Assembly (NCBI RefSeq): GCF_000296215.2
Contig: NZ_CP013949.1
Location: 1,109,501 to 1,173,500, forward strand
Source of the DNA: Bradyrhizobium sp. CCGE-LA001
GTDB lineage: Bacteria; Pseudomonadota; Alphaproteobacteria; Rhizobiales; Xanthobacteraceae
Reading direction: 5' to 3'
DNA: 64,000 nt
Shown here: one piece after another, positions 57,529-64,000 of the stretch
Numbering within the stretch: the first letter of the stretch is position 1
How the letters are laid out: each line of letters opens with the position of its first letter
Made by a program: the position numbers and the translations under genes
The notes under the pieces: model-generated
The model's database searches: none
Seen by the model: only the letters and a program-made list of their open reading frames with translations
What the model was told of the DNA's origin: nothing

Positions 57529-58533
57529 ATGAGCGGTTTCGACATTTTCGCGATTGTTCTGGTTTTGCTCGTCATCGTCACGCTGGTGGCCGGCGTGAAG
57601 ACGGTGCCGCAGGGCTATGACTGGACCATCGAACGGTTCGGCAAATACACGCAGACGCTGAGCCCCGGGCTCAACCTGATCGTGCCCTATTTCGACCGCG
57701 TCGGGCGCAAGATCAACATGATGGAGCAGGTGATCGACATTCCCGAGCAGGAGGTCATCACCAAGGACAACGCCACGGTGACTGTGGACGGCGTCGCCTT
57801 CTATCAGGTGTTCGATGCCGCGAAGGCGAGCTACGAGGTCGCCAATCTCAACCAGGCCATCACCGTCCTGACCATGACCAACATCCGTTCGGTGATGGGC
57901 TCGATGGATCTCGACCAGGTGCTGTCGCATCGCGACGAGATCAACGAGCGCCTGCTCCGCGTCGTCGACGCCGCGGTCTCGCCCTGGGGCGTCAAGGTCA
58001 ACCGCATCGAGATCAAGGACATCGTGCCGCCGGCCGATCTCGTCGAGGCCATGGGCCGGCAGATGAAGGCCGAGCGCGTCAAGCGTGCCGACATTCTCGC
58101 CGCCGAAGGCCAGCGCCAGTCCGAGATCCTGCGCGCCGAGGGCGCCAAGCAGGGCCAGATCCTGCAGGCCGAAGGCCGGAAGGAAGCGGCGTTCCGCGAC
58201 GCCGAGGCGCGCGAACGTTCGGCGGAGGCCGAGGCAAAGGCCACGCAGATGGTGAGCGACGCGATTTCCAAAGGCGACGTCGCGGCGTTGAACTATTTCA
58301 TCGCCGACAAATATATCAAGGCATTCGGCCAGTTCGCGGAGGCGCCGAACCAGAAGATCATCATGCTGCCGATGGAAGCCACCAGCATGCTCGGCTCGCT
58401 CGCCGGCATCGGCGAGATCGCCAAGGCGACCTTCGGCGAGAGCGCGGCCTCCGCGGCCGCTGCCGGGCGTCGTCCCGGCTCGGTGCCGCCGACCGGCGGC
58501 ACGCCGCCGGCGGTGCCGCCACGGCAGGGGTAA
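57529..58533 (+). CDS. SPFH/Band 7 (stomatin-like) membrane protein
   Basis: This encodes 334 residues. One N-terminal membrane helix (5-23) is followed by GYDWTIERFGKYTQTLSPGL, DIPEQEVITKDNATVTVDGV and MGSMDLDQVLSHRDEINERL: the stomatin/paraslipin type. A long Ala/Glu/Arg coiled coil (about 180-260) and a Gly/Pro-rich tail end it. It is usually coupled with NfeD, as here, and helps organise membrane microdomains and membrane protein quality control. Confidence 0.93.
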   Translation: MSGFDIFAIVLVLLVIVTLVAGVKTVPQGYDWTIERFGKYTQTLSPGLNLIVPYFDRVGRKINMMEQVIDIPEQEVITKDNATVTVDGVAFYQVFDAAKASYEVANLNQAITVLTMTNIRSVMGSMDLDQVLSHRDEINERLLRVVDAAVSPWGVKVNRIEIKDIVPPADLVEAMGRQMKAERVKRADILAAEGQRQSEILRAEGAKQGQILQAEGRKEAAFRDAEARERSAEAEAKATQMVSDAISKGDVAALNYFIADKYIKAFGQFAEAPNQKIIMLPMEATSMLGSLAGIGEIAKATFGESAASAAAAGRRPGSVPPTGGTPPAVPPRQG

Positions 58534-58576
58534 GGCGTTTGCGCGGAGGGCATGCGCCATATAGAGAGGTCGTGTC

Positions 58577-59020
58577 ATGACCGACATGTTCGTATCGCTG
58601 GGCAATTGGAACTGGCTGATCTTTGGCTTCGTCCTGATGGCGCTGGAGGTGCTGGCCCCGGGTATCTTCCTGTTCTGGCTCGGGCTCGCCGCGCTGCTGG
58701 TCGGACTGATCTCGTTCACCGTTGCAATATCCTGGCAGATCCAGCTCGTGATGTTCGCGGTCTTCGCCGCCGCTGCGGTGCCGGTGTGGCGCCGCCTCGC
58801 CCGGCCGAAGCCGGACGCCAGCGCCAGCCCGTTCCTGAACAAGCGCAGCGAAGCCCTGCTCGGCCGTGAGTTCACGCTGGAGAAGCCGATCATCGATGGC
58901 TCAGGCACCGTCCGCATCGGCGACACGGTCTGGCGCGTCGCCGGTCCGGATACGCCGGCGGGGACCCGGGTCAAGGTGGTGCGGGTCGACGGCGCGAATC
59001 TGACGGTGGCCGCGGCATAA
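58577..59020 (+). CDS. NfeD-family protein
   Basis: This encodes 147 residues. Three membrane helices (about 12-30, 33-50, 53-72) are followed by a soluble OB-like domain with GREFTLEKPIIDGSGTVRIG, DTVWRVAGPD, PAGTRVKVVRVDGANLTV. This is the short NfeD form without protease domain. It lies 43 bases after the SPFH gene and pairs with it. Confidence 0.93.
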   Translation: MTDMFVSLGNWNWLIFGFVLMALEVLAPGIFLFWLGLAALLVGLISFTVAISWQIQLVMFAVFAAAAVPVWRRLARPKPDASASPFLNKRSEALLGREFTLEKPIIDGSGTVRIGDTVWRVAGPDTPAGTRVKVVRVDGANLTVAAA

Positions 59021-59036
59021 CTCCCCTGTAAGAGTC

Positions 59037-59363
59037 CTACCTCTTCCACCGCTCCGCAAATTTGCGCAGCGGCATGAACGTCTCGCACAGTTCCCGGCCC
59101 AACGGCGTCAGCCCGTAGCCTCCGGCCTCGCCCAGCTCCACGAACCCCGCCTCGCGCAGCTCAGTCAGCCGCGCTTGCAGCACCGTCGGCGAGGCCTCGT
59201 CGCATGCCGTGCGGAGTGCGCGCGAGGTGAGGGACCCGTCGCGCAATTCCCACAGGATCCGCAGGCTCCAGCGCCGGCCGAGCAGGTCGAGCAGCGCCAT
59301 GATCGGCCGTCCGGTACGCGAGCCGCGGATACTGCGTGTTTTTGGGTCGGCCTGTTTCGCCAT
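59037..59363 (-). CDS. HxlR-type winged-helix regulator
   Basis: This encodes 108 residues starting MAKQADPKTRSIRGS. MALLDLLGRRWSLRILWELR, LRTACDEASPTVLQARLTEL, EAGFVELGEAGGYGLTPLGR give the HxlR/MarR-like wing-helix, with the HxlR-specific LLGRRWSL. It lacks the usual N-terminal Cys. It diverges from a CMD-family gene, and palindromic half-sites fill the shared promoter region. Confidence 0.88.
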   Translation of the reverse strand: MAKQADPKTRSIRGSRTGRPIMALLDLLGRRWSLRILWELRDGSLTSRALRTACDEASPTVLQARLTELREAGFVELGEAGGYGLTPLGRELCETFMPLRKFAERWKR

Positions 59364-59381
59364 CGATGCCCCCTTGCGTGT

Positions 59382-59422
59382 TGCTACAAATATTGTAGCA
59401 TAGTGATACGGTAATTGTAGCA
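59382..59422. promoter_or_regulatory. operator between HxlR and CMD genes
   Basis: TGCTACAAATATTGTAGCA (59382-59400) is a perfect palindrome with 8-bp arms. A further half-site TTGTAGCA (59415-59422) lies exactly 22 bases after the second arm, two helical turns, in the same orientation. Confidence 0.75.
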
Positions 59423-59435
59423 ACGGAGACGGCCC

Positions 59436-59987
59436 ATGTCCCACTTCGCGCCCCGCATCGCGCCGCTCGATCCGCCTTTTCCCCCAAAGATCCAGCAGCA
59501 GTTCGATCGCATCATGCGCGGCGCGCCGCCGCTGGTGCTGTTTCGGGTGCTGGCGGGCCACGCCCGCGCCTGGGACAAGTTTCGCGCCGGCGGGCTCCTT
59601 GATCCCGGCCCGCTCTCGCTGCGCCAGCGCGAGATCGTCATCGACCGCACCTGCGCGCTGAACAGATGCGAGTATGAATGGGGCGTCCATGTCGCGATCT
59701 TTGCCGGTGCGGCAAAGCTCACCGAGGAGGAGGTGCGGGCGACGGTGCTGGGCGATGCGGCGTCGGCCTGCTGGTCACCGGCAGAGCAGACGCTGATCGC
59801 GGCTGTAGACGCGCTGCATCACCACGCGACGCTCGACGACGAGGGATTTGCGGCACTTTCGGTGCATTACGACGAGGCGCAGATCCTGGAGATTATGCTC
59901 CTGTGCGGCTTCTATCGCACAGTGTCGTATCTGGCGAACGGCTTGAAGCTGCCGCTGGAGGAAAAGGCGGCGCGGTTTCCGGGATAG
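59436..59987 (+). CDS. carboxymuconolactone decarboxylase (AhpD-like) family protein
   Basis: This encodes 183 residues. SLRQREIVIDRTCALNRCEY, EWGVHVAIFAGAAKL and EIMLLCGFYRTVSYLANGLK match CMD domains; Cys78 and His85 (C-x6-H) take the place of the AhpD Cys pair, one Cys being absent. It may remove peroxides or act in aromatic degradation. It diverges from the HxlR gene and starts 14 bases after the last operator half-site, so it is the probable target of HxlR. Confidence 0.88.
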   Translation: MSHFAPRIAPLDPPFPPKIQQQFDRIMRGAPPLVLFRVLAGHARAWDKFRAGGLLDPGPLSLRQREIVIDRTCALNRCEYEWGVHVAIFAGAAKLTEEEVRATVLGDAASACWSPAEQTLIAAVDALHHHATLDDEGFAALSVHYDEAQILEIMLLCGFYRTVSYLANGLKLPLEEKAARFPG

Positions 59988-59997
59988 GTCCCTCCAC

Positions 59998-60084
59998 CGT
60001 CATTGCGAGGAGCTCTTGCGACGAAGCAATCCAGAGTCTTTCCGCGGAGGGATTCTGGATTGCTTCGCTTCGCTCGCAATGACG
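59998..60084. repeat. dispersed CGTCATTGCGAG repeat, copy 2
   Basis: CGTCATTGCGAGGAGCTC at one end, GAAGCAATCCAGAGTC / TCTGGATTGCTTCGCTTCGC in the middle and CTCGCAATGACG at the other end. Same family as 54198-54321. Confidence 0.75.
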
Positions 60085-60097
60085 AGTGGCGAGCCCC

Positions 60098-61105
60098 CTA
60101 CGCCACGCCCGCCCGCAACAGATCATGCAGGTGCACGATCCCGACCACCTTGCCCGCATCGGTCACGACCAGCGTGGTGATCTTGCGCGTGTTCAGCACC
60201 TCGATCATCTCGGTCGCGAGCATCGAGGGTGGCACCGTCTTCGGTTGCCGGGTCATGATCTCGTCGACCGTCACCGTCAGAAGGTCGGGCCGCATGTGGC
60301 GGCGGAGGTCGCCGTCGGTGATGATGCCGACGGCCTCGCCCGCATCGTTGACGATGCAGACGCAGCCGAGCCCCTTGGCGGACATCTCGACGATGGCGTC
60401 CGACATCTTGGTGCCTTCGGGCTTGATCGGGATCTCCGCGCCGGTGCGCATGTAGTCGCGGACGAATTTCAGCATCGCGCCCAGCTTGCCGCCGGGGTGG
60501 AAATGCGCGAACTCCAGCGCGGTGAAGCCGCGCCCCTCCAGCAGCGCGATCGCGATGGCGTCGCCGATCGCGGCCTGCATCAGCGTCGAGGTGGTCGGTG
60601 CCAGATTGTGCGGGCAGGCCTCGCGCGCCTTCGGCAACTCGATCACGATGTCGGCGGCCTGACCCAGCGAGGAGGCTGCGCTCGACGTCACCGCGATCAT
60701 GGGAATCGCAAAGCGCGCCGAATAGTTCACGAGGTTCTTCATCTCCGGCTGCTCGCCGGACCAGGACAGCGCCATGATGACGTCGTCGGGCGTGATCATG
60801 CCGAGATCGCCGTGGCCGGCCTCGGCCGCGTGCACGAAGAAAGCGGGGGTGCCGGTCGAAGCCAGCGTCGCCGCGATCTTGCGGCCCATATGGCCGGACT
60901 TGCCGAGCCCGGTGACGATGACGCGGCCCTTGGCGTTGCGGATCAGGTCGACGGCTTTCGCAAACGTCGCACCCAGCGGGCCGCGCAGGGCCGCGGCGAG
61001 CGCATTGATGCCGCCGCTCTCCGTCTCCAGCGTGCGGAGTGCGGATTCGACGCTGTCAGGAATGGAGCCGGATGATGCGGTCATCAGCGGTTTCGAACTC
61101 GGCAT
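60098..61105 (-). CDS. kdsD: arabinose-5-phosphate isomerase (KdsD/KpsF/GutQ)
   Basis: This encodes 335 residues. The SIS domain (about 45-180) has VTGLGKSGHMGRKIAATLAS, STGTPAFFVHAAEAGHGDLG, ALSWSGEQPEMKNLVNYS. GDAIAIALLEGRGFTALEFA and HPGGKLG follow. Two CBS domains (about 215-330) end it (AKGLGCVCIVNDAGEAVGII, TTLVVTDAGKVVGIVHLHDL). It makes D-arabinose 5-phosphate for KDO in lipopolysaccharide. A later start at MTASSGS is possible. Confidence 0.95.
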   Translation of the reverse strand: MPSSKPLMTASSGSIPDSVESALRTLETESGGINALAAALRGPLGATFAKAVDLIRNAKGRVIVTGLGKSGHMGRKIAATLASTGTPAFFVHAAEAGHGDLGMITPDDVIMALSWSGEQPEMKNLVNYSARFAIPMIAVTSSAASSLGQAADIVIELPKAREACPHNLAPTTSTLMQAAIGDAIAIALLEGRGFTALEFAHFHPGGKLGAMLKFVRDYMRTGAEIPIKPEGTKMSDAIVEMSAKGLGCVCIVNDAGEAVGIITDGDLRRHMRPDLLTVTVDEIMTRQPKTVPPSMLATEMIEVLNTRKITTLVVTDAGKVVGIVHLHDLLRAGVA

Positions 61106-61294
61106 GAGCAGGTCCAGGGGGAGGGGCGTTCGCCCGTTGGCGCCTGCTTAGCACGCCGCGGCCGTGGAGGCGACGTGGCCGCCAAAGCCCTCAACGGGTC
61201 ATTAACCATAATTGTTTTAACTCCATTAACGATGGTTCCCCTCAGCGACGGGAGATCATCAGAAAAGTGTTTGATTTTGTTGGAGTTCTTCCAC

Positions 61295-63049
61295 GTGGGG
61301 TCGTCTCCAGGCACCGGCCGGAGCATACGCGCGCATTTCCTGCGCGCCGCTTTGCCGTGCCTTGCGCTGACGGCCCTCGACAGCGCACCGGCGGGCGCCC
61401 AGAGCCTCACGCCAGAACTCTTCAATCCCAGCCGCGGCGGCTTCGCCTCGCCCGAGACGCTGCCGACGCGCCGCACCGCCGGCGTGCCGCAGGCGCCGTC
61501 GGATGCGTTGCCGGCGCTGCCCGATCCCAATGATCTACGCCGGCGCCAGCAGGCCCCCGCGACTTCGCGTCCAGGCCAAACCGCAACCGGGCCGGTGCCG
61601 ACCTACGGCCTGCCCGCCGCCAATGGCGCGAGCGGCTCAGGCTACGATTCGCTCAACCGCAAGCGACAGCAGCCAAAACTCTATCCCGGGCAGCCCAAGC
61701 CGAAGCGCCCGGTCGGCCCCGGCTCGAAGGCGCCGCCGGCGACGCCGGAGCGCACGCTAACGCCGCCGCGCATCGCACCGCCCCCCTCTGAGACCGCGCA
61801 CAAGGTGCCGGTGCCGCCGGCGATGGCGGGCAACGTGCCCGGCCAGCCGCTGCGCCGCCGTCTCAAGCTGGATGAGGATCCGTTCGGCGCTGTCGGCGAC
61901 TACGCCGGCAGCTTCCTGATCAAGGGCGGGCTCGAGCTCTCCGCCGGCTACGACACCAACCCGACGCGCCTGAACAAGCCGGTGGGCTCGCCGGCTTACG
62001 TGATCGCGCCCGATCTGCTCGTGGTGTCCGATTGGGAGCGCCATGCGCTGGTCGCCGATCTGCGCGGCTCGTTCTCGGGCTACACCAACGACATGCCGGC
62101 GACGATCAACGGCTTCGCCTCGCCGTCGCCGGTCGAGGCCAATCGTCCCGATTTCACCGGCCATGTCGATGGTCGCGTCGACGTCACCCGCGATTTCAAG
62201 CTGCTCTCGCAGATGCGCCTGCGGCTCGCCACCGACAATCCCGGCAGCCCGAACGTGCAGGCCGGCCTGCAGAAATACCCGGTCTATGCAACCTACGGCA
62301 CGACCATCGGCTTCGACCAGACCTTCAATCGCTTCCAGGTCTCGGCCGGCGCCACCGTCGATCGCACTGCCTACACCGATTCAAGGCTCACCGACGGCTC
62401 GACCTTTCCCAACACCGACCGCGACTTCAATCAATATGGCGGCGTCGGGCGGTTCTCCTACGATCTGAAGCCGGGCCTCAAGCCCTTCGTCGAAATCCAG
62501 GGCGACACCCGCGTCCACGACCAGGCCGCCGATCGCAACGGCTTCTTCCGCGACTCGAACGGCGGCTATGCCAAGGTCGGCTCGTCCTTCGAGTTCTCAC
62601 GCATCCTCACCGGCGAGATCTCGGTCGGCTATTCCGCGCGCAACTACACCGACCCGCGTCTCAGCCAGCTCGCGGGCTTCCTCACCACGGGGTCGCTGAT
62701 CTGGAATGCGAGCGGCCTCACCACCGTGAAACTTTTCACCGACACGCAGATCAACGAGACCACCGTCCCCGGATCGTCCGGCGTGTTGGTGCGCACCTAT
62801 TCGGCGGAAGTCGACCACGACTTCCGCCGCTGGCTCACCGCGGTCGGCAAATTCACCTACGGCACGTACGACTATCAGAACCAGAACCGCAACGACAAAA
62901 CGTATTCGCTTGAAGGCAATTTGATCTACAAGCTCAACCGCAACATCTGGGTCAAGGGCACGCTCCGCCACGACATCCTGGATTCGAACATCGCCGCGGC
63001 GAGCTCGCAGGGCACCGTGGTACTGCTGGGGGTGAGGCTGCAGAATTGA
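61295..63049 (+). CDS. outer-membrane beta-barrel protein
   Basis: This encodes 584 residues from GTG at 61295 (GGAG upstream); ATG at 61232 gives 605. The signal peptide ends DSAPAGAQ. A Pro-rich, disordered region (about 55-190) precedes the barrel: GGLELSAGYDTNPTRLNKP, then alternating strands up to a final TVVLLGVRLQN with a weak terminal aromatic signature. It resembles large outer-membrane beta-barrel proteins (DUF2320/BBP2 type) linked to exopolysaccharide export. It lies next to kdsD, divergently. Confidence 0.8.
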   Translation: MGSSPGTGRSIRAHFLRAALPCLALTALDSAPAGAQSLTPELFNPSRGGFASPETLPTRRTAGVPQAPSDALPALPDPNDLRRRQQAPATSRPGQTATGPVPTYGLPAANGASGSGYDSLNRKRQQPKLYPGQPKPKRPVGPGSKAPPATPERTLTPPRIAPPPSETAHKVPVPPAMAGNVPGQPLRRRLKLDEDPFGAVGDYAGSFLIKGGLELSAGYDTNPTRLNKPVGSPAYVIAPDLLVVSDWERHALVADLRGSFSGYTNDMPATINGFASPSPVEANRPDFTGHVDGRVDVTRDFKLLSQMRLRLATDNPGSPNVQAGLQKYPVYATYGTTIGFDQTFNRFQVSAGATVDRTAYTDSRLTDGSTFPNTDRDFNQYGGVGRFSYDLKPGLKPFVEIQGDTRVHDQAADRNGFFRDSNGGYAKVGSSFEFSRILTGEISVGYSARNYTDPRLSQLAGFLTTGSLIWNASGLTTVKLFTDTQINETTVPGSSGVLVRTYSAEVDHDFRRWLTAVGKFTYGTYDYQNQNRNDKTYSLEGNLIYKLNRNIWVKGTLRHDILDSNIAAASSQGTVVLLGVRLQN

Positions 63050-63113
63050 GTGCGCACGTGCGCATTGCAACGTATGTGGCCTAGTTAGCGGCGCTCATGC
63101 CACTCACTCAGCT

Positions 63114-63215
63114 GTCATGCCCCGGCTTGACCGGGGCATTCAGTACGCCGCGGCCCATCGAGTGAACCACTGCCGTCTCGGAGTACTGGATCGCCCGGTC
63201 AAGCCGGGCGATGAC
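63114..63215. repeat. dispersed palindromic repeat (GTCAT...ATGAC type), copy 2
   Basis: GTCATGCCCCGGCTTGACCG...CATTCAGTACGCCGCGGC and GAGTACTGGATCGCCCGGTC...GGGCGATGAC. Related in layout to 45179-45277. Confidence 0.65.
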
Positions 63216-63248
63216 ACCGTTTGCTAATCTGGTAGCTCGCGCCGCGCC

Positions 63249-64000
63249 TCAGCGCGGCAGGTCCGTCTTCCCCATCAAGAACGTGTCGATCGAACGCGCG
63301 CACAGCCGGCCCTCACGGATCGCCCACACTACGAGCGATTGCCCGCGGCGCATGTCGCCGGCGGTGAACACGTTGGGGCGCGATGTCTGGTAGTCCAGCG
63401 TGTTGGCCTTGACGTTACCGCGCGGGTCGAGCTCGACCGAGAGCAGCTTGAGCAGGCCCTCGTGCACGGGATGGACGAAGCCCATCGCGAGCAGGACGAG
63501 CTCGGCATCGAGCTCGAACTCGGTGCCGGCGATCGGCTTGAACTTGTCGTCGACGCGGACGCAATGCAGCTTCTTCACCTGGCCGTTCTCGCCGGTGAAT
63601 TTCTGGGTCAGCACCGCGAATTCGCGGACGGCGCCTTCGGCCTGGCTGGACGAGGTGCGCATCTTCAGCGGCCAGTTCGGCCAGGTCAGGCCCTTGTTCT
63701 CGCGCTCGGGCGGGGCGGGCATGATCTCGAGCTGGGTGACCGACAACGCGCCCTGGCGCAGCGAGGTGCCGATGCAGTCGGATCCGGTGTCGCCGCCGCC
63801 GATCACGACGACATGCTTGCCGCCGGCCAGAATCTCCTGGACGCCGCCGAGCGGCTCCTCCGAGACGCGACGGTTCTGCTGCGGCAGGAAGTCCATGGCG
63901 TAGTGGATGCCGGCGAGCTCACGGCCGGGGATCGGCAGGTCGCGCGGGGCTTCCGCGCCGCCGGTCAGCGCCACCGCGTCGTACTCGTTGAGCATCTCGC
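63249..64000 (-). CDS. gltD: glutamate synthase small subunit, C-terminal part
   Basis: About 250 residues of the C-terminal half are inside the window; the start lies beyond the right edge. HVVVIGGGDTGSDCIGTSLR is the NADPH-binding Rossmann motif, QLEIMPAPPERENKGLTWPN and NVFTAGDMRRGQSLVVWAIR (the final FAD-binding segment) are diagnostic for GltD. It passes electrons from NADPH to the large subunit (GltB), which makes glutamate from glutamine and 2-oxoglutarate. gltB is not in the window. Confidence 0.95.
   Translation of the reverse strand, partial: EMLNEYDAVALTGGAEAPRDLPIPGRELAGIHYAMDFLPQQNRRVSEEPLGGVQEILAGGKHVVVIGGGDTGSDCIGTSLRQGALSVTQLEIMPAPPERENKGLTWPNWPLKMRTSSSQAEGAVREFAVLTQKFTGENGQVKKLHCVRVDDKFKPIAGTEFELDAELVLLAMGFVHPVHEGLLKLLSVELDPRGNVKANTLDYQTSRPNVFTAGDMRRGQSLVVWAIREGRLCARSIDTFLMGKTDLPR

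Overview
The window looks like a piece of a Bradyrhizobium (or close Bradyrhizobiaceae) chromosome. From about 24.7 kb onward coding is dense and GC-rich. The gene content fits that group: ornithine decarboxylase plus homospermidine synthase, DUF3551 pairs, a Zur-type zinc locus, and several rhizobial intergenic repeats. No rRNA, tRNA or CRISPR array was seen.

Region 1 (1 to about 24.65 kb) is an accessory stretch with lower and uneven GC, few long genes and many proteins of 40-140 residues. Recognisable items are a cold-shock protein with a clear terminator, two copies each of DUF6894 and DUF1488-type proteins, an RMF-like peptide, a PAS-PAS hybrid histidine kinase, a carboxylate-amine ligase/N-formylglutamate amidohydrolase pair, a PAP2 phosphatase, a luciferase-like oxidoreductase, a DUF4145 protein, a DUF3606 protein and a PadR regulator with a partner. 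Three decayed genes lie among them: a TrpX-type ABC substrate-binding protein, a phage-type protein and an ATP-dependent DNA ligase. Between 13.8 and 17.6 kb, same-strand small genes alternate with copies of a defined 96-97-nt repeat, giving an integron-cassette-like layout without a visible integrase. Several genes here carry promoters of the EcfG (general stress sigma factor) type, GGAAC-N16/17-(C/T)GTT. The two DUF6894 copies have the ATG exactly 7 nt after the -10 element, which suggests leaderless transcripts.

Region 2 (24.7-64 kb) is core chromosome. In order it holds htpG; tandem DUF3551 proteins; an acyl-CoA synthetase followed by an ACP/AMP-ligase/SDR operon; a cyclase-like DUF3095 protein; DUF2147, MATE and GNAT genes; an Fe-type sodB; a split permease; and a zinc locus. 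The zinc locus runs from a Zur box through a His-rich peptide, znuC, znuB and znuA to a COG0523 GTPase, a WD40 protein and MgtC. Then come a polyamine block (hss, RidA, GNAT, ornithine decarboxylase with a long structured leader), a dcp/DUF1007/NicO metal operon, a thioesterase, a MAPEG protein, hemH, an ABC_sub_bind protein, SPFH and NfeD proteins, a divergent HxlR/CMD pair with a shared operator, kdsD, a large outer-membrane beta-barrel and the C-terminal part of gltD, which runs off the right edge.

The strongest candidates for something undescribed are the repeat/small-gene array, the leaderless EcfG-type DUF6894 duplicates, the PadR promoter-operator, the Zur-controlled His-rich membrane peptide, and the ACP/AMP-ligase/reductase mini-cluster without a ketosynthase. 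All family names come from sequence reading and memory; no database search was run.
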